This document shows, piece after piece, positions 34,075 through 42,983 of a DNA stretch of 64,000 nucleotides. Source of the DNA: Curtobacterium flaccumfaciens (GTDB taxonomy: Bacteria; Actinomycetota; Actinomycetes; Actinomycetales; Microbacteriaceae). The stretch's first letter is position 1, and each line of letters opens with the position of its first letter. Location: the NCBI RefSeq assembly GCF_013359815.1, contig NZ_JABMCF010000036.1, positions 400,781-464,780 of the forward strand, written 5' to 3'. Below the pieces are notes generated by a model, which was given only the letters and a program-made list of their open reading frames with translations, was not told the origin of the DNA and searched no databases. A program made the translations under genes and the position numbers.

Positions 34075-35235
34075 TCATGACGCGAGCACGGGCCGGACCG
34101 CGAACGACAGCGGGTCGGCCCGCACCGCGTCGACCGCGTGGGCCACGGCCCCGATGACGACGACGTCGGCCCCGAGCGACGACGCGACGAGTTCGGGCAC
34201 CGGGTCGAAGTGTCCCTTGGCGAGCAGGTCGCGCGCGCGGTCGATGACGGCGACCGCGGGCTGAGCGATCGCCCCGGCGACCACGACGCGGTCGATGTCG
34301 AGCAGGCTCGCGAGCAGGATGCAGACCCGGGCCAGGCGGTCCCCCAGACGGTCGACGATCGTGCGCGCGACCGGATCACCGCTCCGTGCGGCCTCGAACA
34401 CCAGGGCGGCGTCGCCGGCGAGCGCGGCGTCCGCGGGGATGTGCCCGGCGGCGACGGCGTCGGCCACGAAGGTGCGGGCGACCGCGCCGATGCCGTCGGA
34501 CGAGCCGACACCCTCGACGAGTTCGAGCACCCGCATCTCCCCGGCACCACCGTGGGCACCGCGCAGCAGGACCCCGTCGACGACGAGGCCCGCGCCGAAG
34601 CGTTCGCCGGACAGCAGCGCCGCGAACGAGGCGTCACCCGAGGACGGCCGTTCGGCGAGCGCGGCGAGGTTCGCGTCGTTCTCGACCAGCACCCGCCCGT
34701 CCGGCACGGCGTCGGCGAACCCCGGGTTCATCCGGACCCAGAAGCCGCCGTCGTCGGGCGAGGCACCGGCGGCGTCGACCGGCGCCGGGATGCCCACGAC
34801 CGTGACCAGGACCCGGGCGCGGTCCACGTCGGCCGAGGCGAGTGCGGCGGCCACGGTGTCGGCGAGGACCCCGAGCCGAACGGGTACGTCGAGGCCCGAT
34901 GCGCCGAGCGCTCCCTCGGCGCGACCGAGCACCGTGCCGCGCAGGTCGGCGACGAAGGCGGTGACCCGGTGCTGGCCAGCGTCCACTCCGACGACGACCC
35001 CGGCGACCGTGTCGAGCTCGTAGCGGCGGGCGGGGCGTCCCATCCGGTACTCCCCCGCGGCCCGGGCATCGTCGAGTTCGCGGAGCCAGCCGAGCCGCAC
35101 GAGATCCTCGGCCGCGCCCAGCACGGTCGACCGGGTCAGCCCGGTGGCGTCGATCGCCTCGGTCGCGGTGAACGCCGACGAGTCGAAGGCGTACGCGAGC
35201 AGCGTCTCTGCGCTCGTTCCACGGGGTGGCGGCAT
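34075..35235 (-). CDS. ROK-family transcriptional repressor
   Basis: A 386-residue regulator with an N-terminal winged helix (TATEAIDATGLTRSTVLGAA) and a ROK sugar-binding domain (VVVGVDAGQHRVTAFVADLRG, ENDANLAALAE, RGAHGGAGEMRVL). The ROK zinc motif CxCGxxGCxE expected after GGAGE is absent. Divergent from an alpha-glucoside import and hydrolysis operon, which it probably represses until sugar binds. Leaderless: TAGGGT, six bases, ATG 35235. Confidence 0.88.
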   Translation of the reverse strand: MPPPRGTSAETLLAYAFDSSAFTATEAIDATGLTRSTVLGAAEDLVRLGWLRELDDARAAGEYRMGRPARRYELDTVAGVVVGVDAGQHRVTAFVADLRGTVLGRAEGALGASGLDVPVRLGVLADTVAAALASADVDRARVLVTVVGIPAPVDAAGASPDDGGFWVRMNPGFADAVPDGRVLVENDANLAALAERPSSGDASFAALLSGERFGAGLVVDGVLLRGAHGGAGEMRVLELVEGVGSSDGIGAVARTFVADAVAAGHIPADAALAGDAALVFEAARSGDPVARTIVDRLGDRLARVCILLASLLDIDRVVVAGAIAQPAVAVIDRARDLLAKGHFDPVPELVASSLGADVVVIGAVAHAVDAVRADPLSFAVRPVLAS

Positions 35236-35241
35236 GTCGTG

Positions 35242-35299
35242 ACCCTATCGCGCGACGAGTTCCTTGCGGAATTAGATTTTCTCGCTACATTTAGTTTCG
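35242..35299. promoter_or_regulatory. Divergent ROK / alpha-glucoside operon promoters
   Basis: Minus-strand TAGGGT (35242-35247) serves the repressor. On the plus strand TTGCGG (35264-35269), 16 bases, TACATT (35286-35291) form a promoter. The unusually A+T-rich words TTAGATTTT (35272-35280) and TTTAGTTTC (35290-35298), in direct orientation, are good candidates for the ROK operator. Confidence 0.55.
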
Positions 35300-35367
35300 C
35301 GAGCAGCATCGGAGCCGCTCGCGGGACGGAACGGCAGGGACGCCGGGTCCGGACGGACGGAGACGAC

Positions 35368-36666
35368 GTGCAAGCACACGCCACCGCCAGGAGCGCAGCA
35401 TCGGTCAGCCGACGCGGGTTCCTGCTGGGAGCGGGCGGCATCGGGGCGGGCCTCGCGCTCGCCGGATGCGCCCCGATCGGGTCCTCGAGCGCCAAGCCGG
35501 AGACCATCACGTTCTACGTGTCGAAGCCCGAGGTCATCGGCTACTTCGACGACGTCATCGCGCAGTTCCACCAGAGCCAGTCGAAGGTCCGGGTCGTGCG
35601 CGACTCGACCTCGAGCATGTCCGCGAACTTCGTGCGGAACCGGCCGCCGGACCTCGGCTGCTGGAACTACAACTTCTCGGTCGTGCCGTTCGTCGAGCAC
35701 GGCGCGCTGACCGACCTGTCCGACCTGCCGCAGGCCGACACCATCAACCCCGACCTGTGGCCGCTCATGGAGCAGACCGCCGACTACCCCGGCCGGAAGA
35801 GCGCCCTGCCGTACTCGGTGACGGCGGCGTCGGTGATCTACAACAAGGCGCTCTTCGCGCAGCAGGGGCTCGAGGTCCCGACGACGTGGAGCGAGTTCGC
35901 CGACGTGTGCGAGCGCCTGACCACGGCCGGCATCGCGCCGATCTACGGCACGTTCAAGGACAACTGGACGATCGCCCAGGGCATGTTCGACTACTCGATC
36001 GGCGGGATGATCGACACCCCGGCGACCTTCGAGGCACTCCGGCGCGAGGGCACGAACGTCGGAAAAGCGTCCGCGGTCTCGTTCGAGCGCGACCTGCGGA
36101 AGCCGATGGAGCGCATGGTGCAGCTCCGCGCCTGGCACCAGGACGGCGCCGCGAGCCGGGGGTACGGCGACGGCAACCTAGCCTTCGCCCAGGGCAAGGC
36201 GGGCATGTACCTGCAGGGGCCGTGGGCCCTCGGCGAGATCGCCAAGACCACGAAGGACATGGACCTCGGCACCTTCCCGCTCCCCGTCACCGACGACCCG
36301 GCCGACCGCAAGGTCCGCGTGAACGTCGACCTGGCGCTCTGGATCCCGGAGGCGTCGCGCAAGCAGGAGGCTGCCCGCGAGTTCCTGTCGTTCCTGATGA
36401 CCAAGCAGGTCAACGACAAGTACAACGCGGACAACAACGGCTTCGGGGTGCGCAAGGACGCTCCCCCGGCGTCGAACCCCGCCCTCCGTGGCATGCAGTC
36501 GTACTACGACGACGCAGCCTTCTACCTCGGCGCCTCGCAGCTCATCCCCGCCGAGATCCCGGTCGCGAACTACGCGCAGTCGATCGCCTTCGGCGGCGAC
36601 CCGCAGCGCCAGCTCCGCACCCTCGACGCCGACTGGGCGCGTCTCGCGCTCCGCACGGCCGCGTAA
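35368..36666 (+). CDS. CUT1 ABC importer, Tat-exported sugar-binding lipoprotein
   Basis: A 432-residue family 1 solute-binding protein. The signal has a twin-arginine motif (SRRGFLLG, Arg15-Arg16) and lipobox LAGC (Cys34), so it is exported folded and then lipidated. Body motifs (LEVPTTWSEFADVC, GKAGMYLQGPWALGEI) are typical. The GTG at 35368 has GGAG six bases upstream; the frame is open further upstream only as a shadow of the ROK gene. With the downstream GH13 enzyme, the ligand is probably an alpha-glucoside such as maltose, trehalose or sucrose-type sugars. Confidence 0.92.
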   Translation: MQAHATARSAASVSRRGFLLGAGGIGAGLALAGCAPIGSSSAKPETITFYVSKPEVIGYFDDVIAQFHQSQSKVRVVRDSTSSMSANFVRNRPPDLGCWNYNFSVVPFVEHGALTDLSDLPQADTINPDLWPLMEQTADYPGRKSALPYSVTAASVIYNKALFAQQGLEVPTTWSEFADVCERLTTAGIAPIYGTFKDNWTIAQGMFDYSIGGMIDTPATFEALRREGTNVGKASAVSFERDLRKPMERMVQLRAWHQDGAASRGYGDGNLAFAQGKAGMYLQGPWALGEIAKTTKDMDLGTFPLPVTDDPADRKVRVNVDLALWIPEASRKQEAAREFLSFLMTKQVNDKYNADNNGFGVRKDAPPASNPALRGMQSYYDDAAFYLGASQLIPAEIPVANYAQSIAFGGDPQRQLRTLDADWARLALRTAA

Positions 36667-36678
36667 GGAGACGTCCGA

Positions 36679-37635
36679 ATGGCAACCACGACCACCGAAT
36701 CCATCACGACGGCGGACCGCCGCCGCCGTGGCGGAGCCGCACCGGGCCTCCAGGCCGGACGACGGGACGGACGACGCAAGCCCCGCGTCGACCCGCTCTT
36801 CCTGGCGTTCCTGCTGCCCACCCTGGTGCTCTTCACGCTCGCCATCACGCTGCCGGCCGTGATGGGCATCGTGCTGAGCTTCACGAACTCCGTCGGCTTC
36901 GGCGAGTTCCGGTTCACCGGACTCACCAACTACATCGCGGTGTTCTCCGACCCCGCGATCCTGCAGGCGTACCTGTTCACGCTCGGGTTCTCGCTCGTCA
37001 CCGTGATCGTCGTGAACGCGATCGCGTTCCTGCTCGCCATCGCGCTGACGTCGAAGATCCGCGGCAAGATCGCGCTGCGTGCGGTGTTCGTGCTGCCGAT
37101 GGTGATCTCGGGCATCGTCATCGCCTACGTGTTCTCGTTCCTGTTCGCGAACAGCCTGCCGGCCTTCGCCACCGCGATCGGCTTCGGGCCGCTCGAGCAG
37201 AGCATCCTGGCGAACCCCGACCTGGCCTGGCTGGCGATCGTGGTCGTCACCGCGTGGCAGGCGATCCCGTCGACGCTCCTCATCTACATCGCCGGCGTCC
37301 TCTCCATCCCCGGCGAGGTGTACGAGGCGGCGGCCCTCGACGGTGCCAGCGCGTGGCGGCAGCTCGTCTCGATCACCGCACCGCTGACGGCGGGCTACAT
37401 CCTGATCAACCTGGTCATCGGGTTCAAGAACTTCCTGAACTCGTACGACATCATCGTCGGCCTGACCGACGGCGGCCCCGGCACCTCGACCACCAGTGTC
37501 GCGATGTCGATCTTCAAGGGCTTCAACGGCGGCGACTACGCCTACCAGATGGCGAACGCCACGATCTTCTTCGTCATCGCGGTCGTCATCGCCGTGATCC
37601 AGCTGCGGGCCACCCGCGGGAAGGCAGCGCTCTGA
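36679..37635 (+). CDS. CUT1 ABC importer permease (MalF-like)
   Basis: A 318-residue permease with a basic, disordered 40-residue N-terminus, six membrane helices and an EAA loop (EVYEAAALDGASAWRQL). It lies 12 bases after the binding-protein gene; AAGGAG precedes the ATG. The stop overlaps the next ATG by one base. Confidence 0.92.
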   Translation: MATTTTESITTADRRRRGGAAPGLQAGRRDGRRKPRVDPLFLAFLLPTLVLFTLAITLPAVMGIVLSFTNSVGFGEFRFTGLTNYIAVFSDPAILQAYLFTLGFSLVTVIVVNAIAFLLAIALTSKIRGKIALRAVFVLPMVISGIVIAYVFSFLFANSLPAFATAIGFGPLEQSILANPDLAWLAIVVVTAWQAIPSTLLIYIAGVLSIPGEVYEAAALDGASAWRQLVSITAPLTAGYILINLVIGFKNFLNSYDIIVGLTDGGPGTSTTSVAMSIFKGFNGGDYAYQMANATIFFVIAVVIAVIQLRATRGKAAL

Positions 37636-38549
37636 TGTCCCTGCAAGCACCCCTGCGACCGGGGACCACCGCGACCGGCAGCATCCGTTCCGTCGACGCC
37701 GACCGGTCCTCCGGCTCGGGCAAGGCCGGCCGCGGTCGTTCCAACTGGCCCGTCACCGTCGTCCTCGTGCTGTGTGCGCTGTCGGTGCTCGTGCCGCTGT
37801 ACGTCACCCTGACGATGGCGTTCAAGACCACCGGCCAGGCAGTCGACGGCAACGCGTTCTCGCTGCCGGCACCGTTCAGCGTCGACGGCTTCGTGCAGGC
37901 GTGGCAGCTGACCGACTTCCCGCGCGCGTTCGGGGTCTCGGTGTTCGTCGCCGCGATCACCGTCGTCGGCACGATCCTGCTCGCCTCGTTCACGGCCTAC
38001 GCGATCGCCCGGAACTGGGACCGCCGGCTGTTCCGCTGGTCGTTCTTCTACCTGCTCGCGGCGATGTTCCTGCCGTTCCCGGTGCTTGCACTGTCGCAAG
38101 TGAAGCTCACCGGACTCGCGCACCTGGACAACCCGCTCGGCGTCGCGATCCTGCACGTCATGTTCCAGCTGTCCTTCAGCGTGCTGCTCTTCACGGCCTT
38201 CCTGCGGTCGATCCCGGCGGAGCTGGAGGAGAGTGCACGCATCGACGGTGCGAGCACGGGGCAGGTGTTCTGGCGACTCGTGTTCCCGCTGCTGGCACCG
38301 ATGAGCGCCACCGTCGGCATCTTCGCGTTCCTCGCGTCCTGGAACGACTTCGTGATGCCGTCGCTGATCACCTCCGACCCGGCGCTGCAGACCCTGCCGG
38401 TGCTGCAGCAGATGTTCCAGACGCAGTTCAGCAACAACTACAACGTGTCGTTCGCCTCGTACCTGATGGCGATGGCCCCGGCGATCATCGTCTACCTCGT
38501 CACCCAGCGGTGGGTGATGGCCGGCGTGACCCAGGGCGCCATCAAGTGA
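37635..38549 (+). CDS. CUT1 ABC importer permease (MalG-like)
   Basis: A 304-residue permease, partner of the previous one. Six helices; EAA loop ELEESARIDGASTGQV; C-terminus VMAGVTQGAIK as in MalG proteins. The frame is open far upstream only as a shadow of its neighbours. No ATPase gene accompanies the set, so a shared MsmK/UgpC-type ATPase is expected. Confidence 0.92.
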   Translation: MSLQAPLRPGTTATGSIRSVDADRSSGSGKAGRGRSNWPVTVVLVLCALSVLVPLYVTLTMAFKTTGQAVDGNAFSLPAPFSVDGFVQAWQLTDFPRAFGVSVFVAAITVVGTILLASFTAYAIARNWDRRLFRWSFFYLLAAMFLPFPVLALSQVKLTGLAHLDNPLGVAILHVMFQLSFSVLLFTAFLRSIPAELEESARIDGASTGQVFWRLVFPLLAPMSATVGIFAFLASWNDFVMPSLITSDPALQTLPVLQQMFQTQFSNNYNVSFASYLMAMAPAIIVYLVTQRWVMAGVTQGAIK

Positions 38550-38581
38550 CCGACACACACCCCTCGAACGAAAGGCCCGAC

Positions 38582-40240
38582 GTGACCGACACCCTCGCCC
38601 AGCCCGCCACCACCTCGCACGACGAGACCTGGTGGCGCCAGGCCAGCGTCTACCAGATCTACCCCCGCTCGTTCGCCGACGCGAACGGCGACGGCATCGG
38701 CGACCTGCCCGGCATCACCGAGCGGGTGCCGTACCTGGCCTCACTCGGCATCGAGGCCGTCTGGCTCAGCCCCTTCTACCCGTCCGCCCTGGCCGACGGC
38801 GGCTACGACGTTGACGACTACCGGGGCGTCGACCCGCGCCTCGGCACCCTCGACGACTTCGACCGGATGGTCGAGGCACTGCACGCCGCCGGCATCCGGG
38901 TGATCGTCGACGTCGTCCCGAACCACACGAGCGACCGGCACGAGTGGTTCCGCGAGGCGCTCGCAGCGCCCAAGGGCTCCCCCGCCCGCGACCGCTACGT
39001 GTTCCGCGACGGCAGCGGACCGTCCGGCGAGGAATCCCCCGCCGACTGGATCTCGATCTTCGGCGGCCCGGCCTGGACCGCCGTCGGCGACGGTCAGTGG
39101 TACCTGCACAGCTTCGCGAAGGAGCAGCCCGACCTGAACTGGGCGAACCGCGAGGTCCGCGACGACTTCCTGCACACCCTGCGCTTCTGGTCCGACCGCG
39201 GCGTCGACGGGTTCCGCATCGACGTGGCCCACGGCCTGGCGAAGGACCTGGGCGAGACCCTGCCCACCTGGGCCGAGCTCGCCGAGATGCCGAAGGACGG
39301 TACGCACCCGCTCTGGGACCGTGACGACGTGCACGAGATCTACGCCGAGTGGCGGACGGTCTTCAACGAGTACACGCCGGCCCGCACCGCGGTCGCCGAG
39401 GCCTGGGTCCCCGCACACCGCCGCGCCCGCTACGCCAGCGCCGAGGGACTCGGTCAGGCGTTCAACTTCGACCTGCTCGAGGCCGACTTCGACGCCGGCC
39501 AGTTCCGCACGATCATCGAGTTCAACCTCGGCCTCGCCGAGCAGTCCGGCTCGTCGACCACGTGGGTGTTCTCGAACCACGACGTCGTCCGGCACGCCAC
39601 CCGCTACGCCCTGCCGCCCCGCGCCGGCGGCACCAACAAGCAGGGCGGCGCCTGGCTGCTCGCCGGTGGTTCGCAGGATGCACTCGACCGGTCGCTCGGC
39701 CTGCGCCGCGCACAGGCCGCCACGCTGCTCGAGCTCGCCCTGCCCGGCTCGGCCTACCTGTACCAGGGCGAGGAGCTCGGGCTGCACGAGGTCGGCGACA
39801 TCCCGGACGCCGACCGCCAGGACCCGGCGTTCTTCCGCAACCCGGGCGTCGACGTCGGTCGTGACGGCTGCCGCGTGCCGATCCCGTGGACGCGCACCGG
39901 CTCGTCGTTCGGCTTCGGTCCGGACGGCTCGCACCTGCCGCAGCCGGCGTGGTTCGCCGACTCCAGCGTCGAGGCCGAGGACGCCGACCCCGACTCCACG
40001 CTCAACCTGTACCGGAAGGCGCTCGGCCTGCGTGGCCAGCTGCAGTCCGAGGAACAGCTCGAGTGGATCGAGACCGGCCGCGACGACGTGCTCGCGTTCC
40101 GTCGGCCGAACGGCTGGACCAGCGTGACGGTCTTCGGCGACGAGCCCTTCGCGCTGCCGGCCGGCGAGCTGCTGCTCGCCTCGGCCCCGGTGGTCGACGG
40201 CGCCCTGTCGGGCGTGGGGACGGCCTGGTTGCGTTCCTGA
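38582..40240 (+). CDS. Alpha-glucosidase / oligo-1,6-glucosidase (GH13)
   Basis: A 552-residue cytoplasmic GH13 enzyme. N-terminal WWRQASVYQIYPRSFAD, region I VDVVPNHTSDRH, nucleophile Asp214 in GFRIDVAH, acid/base Glu273 in VAEAWV, and transition-state stabiliser Asp334 in SNHDVVRH. The GTG at 38582 has AAAGG before it. It splits glucose from imported alpha-glucosides; linkage preference cannot be settled by eye. Last gene of the ROK-controlled operon, ended by the palindrome at 40267. Confidence 0.9.
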   Translation: MTDTLAQPATTSHDETWWRQASVYQIYPRSFADANGDGIGDLPGITERVPYLASLGIEAVWLSPFYPSALADGGYDVDDYRGVDPRLGTLDDFDRMVEALHAAGIRVIVDVVPNHTSDRHEWFREALAAPKGSPARDRYVFRDGSGPSGEESPADWISIFGGPAWTAVGDGQWYLHSFAKEQPDLNWANREVRDDFLHTLRFWSDRGVDGFRIDVAHGLAKDLGETLPTWAELAEMPKDGTHPLWDRDDVHEIYAEWRTVFNEYTPARTAVAEAWVPAHRRARYASAEGLGQAFNFDLLEADFDAGQFRTIIEFNLGLAEQSGSSTTWVFSNHDVVRHATRYALPPRAGGTNKQGGAWLLAGGSQDALDRSLGLRRAQAATLLELALPGSAYLYQGEELGLHEVGDIPDADRQDPAFFRNPGVDVGRDGCRVPIPWTRTGSSFGFGPDGSHLPQPAWFADSSVEAEDADPDSTLNLYRKALGLRGQLQSEEQLEWIETGRDDVLAFRRPNGWTSVTVFGDEPFALPAGELLLASAPVVDGALSGVGTAWLRS

Positions 40241-40266
40241 CGCGACCCGCGCCGTGCGCGCGACCG

Positions 40267-40320
40267 GATGACGGACGGGAGGCGCGGTGCCAGCTGGCAC
40301 CGCGCCTCCCGTCCGTCGTC
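40267..40320. terminator. Palindromic element (GACGGGAGG family), operon terminator
   Basis: A 54-bp palindrome centred on CAGCTG (40291-40296) with one mismatched pair. Arms contain GACGGACGGGAGGCGCGGTGCC-type sequence as in the copies at 16.7, 22.5 and 28.0 kb. It lies 26 bases after the GH13 stop. Confidence 0.75.
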
Positions 40321-40325
40321 TCCCG

Positions 40326-40460
40326 CGTCTGCCCGCGGAACCCGGCGTCTGCCCGCCGAACGCGGCGTACCCGGCGGAAACGGGCGTACCTGCCGGAAGC
40401 GGGCGTACCTGCCGGAAAGGGGCGTACCGGGTCGAAAGTTCCGACCAGGTACGCCCGTTC
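40326..40460. repeat. Tandem 19-20-bp repeats with one inverted copy
   Basis: Six units start with CGTAC or CGTCT at 40326, 40346, 40366, 40385, 40404 and 40423; the best conserved read CGTACCTGCCGGAA. AGGTACGCCCGTT (about 40448-40460) is an inverted copy that can pair with any of them. It lies 40 bases upstream of the -10 of the ABC exporter operon. No gene. Confidence 0.65.
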
Positions 40461-40499
40461 TCGCATTCCATCGCGGCCGTTCTGGGAAGGAAGTCCCGG

Positions 40500-40505
40500 T
40501 AGGGT
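40500..40505 (+). promoter_or_regulatory. -10 box TAGGGT, leaderless start of ABC ATPase gene
   Basis: TAGGGT, six bases, ATG at 40512; no Shine-Dalgarno sequence. Confidence 0.55.
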
Positions 40506-40511
40506 CGCCGC

Positions 40512-41447
40512 ATGAGCGGGGCGAGCATCAGCGTGCAGGACTTCGTGATGCGGTTCGGGGACCGCAACGTGGTCGACGGGCTGTCGTTCGACGTCGCCCC
40601 CGGCGAGACGTTCGGGCTGCTCGGCAGCAACGGCTCCGGCAAGACCACGACGATCCGGGCCCTGCTCGGCATCACCACCCCGACGGCGGGCACGCTGACG
40701 ATCGACGGCCGCCCCTACCGGCCGGCCACCGGCGGCATCGGCTACCTGCCCGAGGAGCGCGGGCTGTACCGCAAGGAGTCCGTCATCGACGTGATGACCT
40801 ACTTCGGGCGCCTGCGCGGGCTCCGCGGTACCGAGGCGACCGCGTGGAGCATGGACTACCTGGCCCGGGTGGGGCTCGCCGACCGCGCGAAGCTGCGCGT
40901 CGACAAACTGTCCGGCGGGCAGCAGCAGAAGGTGCAGCTCGGCATCACGATCATGGACCAGCCCCGGCTGCTCATCCTCGACGAACCGACCAAGGGGCTC
41001 GACCCGGTGAACCGGCGGCTCCTGCTCGACCTGGTCGACGAACGGAAGGCCGACGGGGCGACCGTGGTCCTCGTGACGCACCACATGGACGAGGTCGAGC
41101 GACTCTGCGACCGCATCCTGCTACTCAAGGACGGCCGGGCCGCCGCGTACGGATCCGTGCCCGACGTGCAGGACGCCTTCGGCGGCGCCGTCGCCCGCGT
41201 GGGGCTCGACGGCCCCGTACCGAAGTCGCCGCTGTACCGGCTCGCCCGCCACGAGGGGCACGTCGCCTACCTCGTCCCGACCCAGGCGGCCGCTCCGGAC
41301 GGTGCGGACGTCCTGGCAGAACTCGTCGCGGCCGGGGTGCACGTCACCGCGTTCGAGATGCGCCGGATCCCGCTCGACGAGATCTTCGTGCAGGTCTACG
41401 GGCACGACGCCCTGGCTGCGGCGTCGACCGACGGGGCAGCGGCATGA
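40512..41447 (+). CDS. ABC exporter ATPase (NatA-like)
   Basis: A 311-residue ABC ATPase. Walker A GSNGSGKTT (residues 38-46), signature LSGGQQQK, Walker B LLILDEPTKGLDP, switch His in LVTHHMDEVERLCD. The C-terminal 80 residues with EMRRIPLDEIFVQVYG match the NatA/YhaQ group. Pairs with the overlapping permease gene to export an unknown substrate (Na+, peptide or drug). Confidence 0.9.
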   Translation: MSGASISVQDFVMRFGDRNVVDGLSFDVAPGETFGLLGSNGSGKTTTIRALLGITTPTAGTLTIDGRPYRPATGGIGYLPEERGLYRKESVIDVMTYFGRLRGLRGTEATAWSMDYLARVGLADRAKLRVDKLSGGQQQKVQLGITIMDQPRLLILDEPTKGLDPVNRRLLLDLVDERKADGATVVLVTHHMDEVERLCDRILLLKDGRAAAYGSVPDVQDAFGGAVARVGLDGPVPKSPLYRLARHEGHVAYLVPTQAAAPDGADVLAELVAAGVHVTAFEMRRIPLDEIFVQVYGHDALAAASTDGAAA

Positions 41448-42664
41448 GCAACCTCGGCACGGTCGTCCGGTTCGAGTTCGTCCGCGCGATCAAGAAGCCC
41501 GCGTTCTGGATCGGCACCCTCGCACTGCCGGTCGTCATCGTGGTCGTCTCGTTGCTCGTGGGCATCGGGCAGGCCGCCGGCACCAACTCCGTGGTGTCCG
41601 GGTCGTCGGCCACCAAGACCCCGTTCCACTACGTCGACGAGTCCGGCCTGGTGTCGGAGTCCGTGGCCGCGAAGTGGGGCGGGACCCCCTCCACCGACGC
41701 CGCAGCCGACCGCGCCGCCGTCCGGTCCGGTGACCTCGATGCCTTCATCGCGTTCCCGTCGTCGCCGTCCACGACGGCCATCCGGGTCGACGCCGCCGAC
41801 CGCGGCCTCTTCGCGAACGGGGTCTACTCGTCGCTGGCCGAGCGGGTGCTCGAGCAGAGCGTCGCCGCCTCGGTCGACGACCCCGAGACCGTGCAGCTGC
41901 TCCGCAGTCCGCCCGCCACCGACGTCACCACCTACACCGACGGCCGGGTTGCCCCGGGCTGGTTGTCCGTCGTGCCGCCGTTCCTGTTCGTCGCCGCGTT
42001 CTTCGGGCTCGTCATCCTGCTCGCCGCCCGGATGGTCACCGTCGTGGTCGAGGAGAAGGAGAACCGGATCTCCGAGATGATCCTGACCACGGTGACCGCG
42101 GGTGACCTGATCCGCGGCAAGGTCATCGCGATGCTGCTCGTCGGCTTCGTGCAGGTCAGCGTGTTCGTCGTGCCCGGCCTGGTCGGGCTGCTCGTCGCCC
42201 TGCCGCTGGTGTCGTCGCAGCTCGGCGGGCTGACCGTCGACCCGTGGCGGATGGTGACCGGGGCGCTGCTGCTCGTCGGCGGGGTGCTGCTGGCGTCCGG
42301 GCTGTTCGTCGCCGTCGGGGCCGCCGTCCCGTCGATCAAGGACGCCTCGGCCCTGCAGTCGGCAGCGATCTTCGCGCTGATCATCCCCCTGTACGCGGCG
42401 TTCTTCGTGATGACGACGCCGACGTCGCCCGTCGCGCAGTTCTTCACGTACTTCCCGACCTTCACGCCGATCACCGCGATGGTGCGGAACGCCGTCGGAG
42501 CCCTGACCGTGACGGAGTCGGTGGTCTGCATCGTCGAGGTGTTCGTCGTCGCCGGGCTGCTGCTGTGGTTCGCGGAGTACCTGTTCCGGCACTCGGTCGC
42601 GCAGTACGGGTCGAAGGTGACGGTGCGGCAGATGTTGTCGTGGCGGCGGGGGCGGCGGCGCTGA
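41444..42664 (+). CDS. ABC exporter permease (NatB/ABC-2 type)
   Basis: A 406-residue ABC-2 membrane protein. A first helix near residue 25 is followed by an extracytoplasmic domain of about 150 residues and then five to six helices. VVEEKENRISEMILTTVTAG is the family loop after helix 2. It starts inside the ATPase stop (ATGA), indicating coupled translation, and ends in a very basic tail (WRRGRRR). Confidence 0.88.
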   Translation: MSNLGTVVRFEFVRAIKKPAFWIGTLALPVVIVVVSLLVGIGQAAGTNSVVSGSSATKTPFHYVDESGLVSESVAAKWGGTPSTDAAADRAAVRSGDLDAFIAFPSSPSTTAIRVDAADRGLFANGVYSSLAERVLEQSVAASVDDPETVQLLRSPPATDVTTYTDGRVAPGWLSVVPPFLFVAAFFGLVILLAARMVTVVVEEKENRISEMILTTVTAGDLIRGKVIAMLLVGFVQVSVFVVPGLVGLLVALPLVSSQLGGLTVDPWRMVTGALLLVGGVLLASGLFVAVGAAVPSIKDASALQSAAIFALIIPLYAAFFVMTTPTSPVAQFFTYFPTFTPITAMVRNAVGALTVTESVVCIVEVFVVAGLLLWFAEYLFRHSVAQYGSKVTVRQMLSWRRGRRR

Positions 42665-42674
42665 TCCCCGCCGA

Positions 42675-42983
42675 TCAGCCGGCGGCGATGCGGCGGAGCG
42701 CGTCCAGGTGGGCGGCCCAGACGGCCCGACCCGACGCCGTCAGGGTGATCGACGTGCGGGGTGTCTTGCCCACGAACCCCTTCCCCACCGACACGTAGCC
42801 GGCCGCCTCGAGCGCGGAGACCTGCTTGCTCAGCACCGAGTCGCTGACCTCGACCGCGTCCCGCACCTCGCGGAACCCCAGGGTGCCGGCACGGGTCAGG
42901 GCGGCGATCACCGAGAAGCGCACGGGGTGCTGCAGCAGGTCGTCGAGCTCGTGCCGCGGGTGCACCCGGTCGGTGGTGCTCAC
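42675..42983 (-). CDS. Small winged-helix regulator, 102 aa
   Basis: A compact MarR/ArsR-like DNA-binding protein (HPVRFSVIAALTRAGTLGFREV, then SDSVLSKQVSALEAAGYV, and the wing GKTPRTSITLTASG), of the family of about 100 residues consisting of little more than the winged helix. The GTG at 42983 overlaps the stop of the membrane gene by four bases. It probably represses this two-gene operon through the tandem sites at 43443. Confidence 0.82.
   Translation of the reverse strand: MSTTDRVHPRHELDDLLQHPVRFSVIAALTRAGTLGFREVRDAVEVSDSVLSKQVSALEAAGYVSVGKGFVGKTPRTSITLTASGRAVWAAHLDALRRIAAG

Noticed and set aside
34138..35367. N-terminal extension of the alpha-glucoside binding protein
   Set aside because: The extension lies wholly over the ROK gene and promoter; the GTG at 35368 has a ribosome site and leads directly into a Tat lipoprotein signal.
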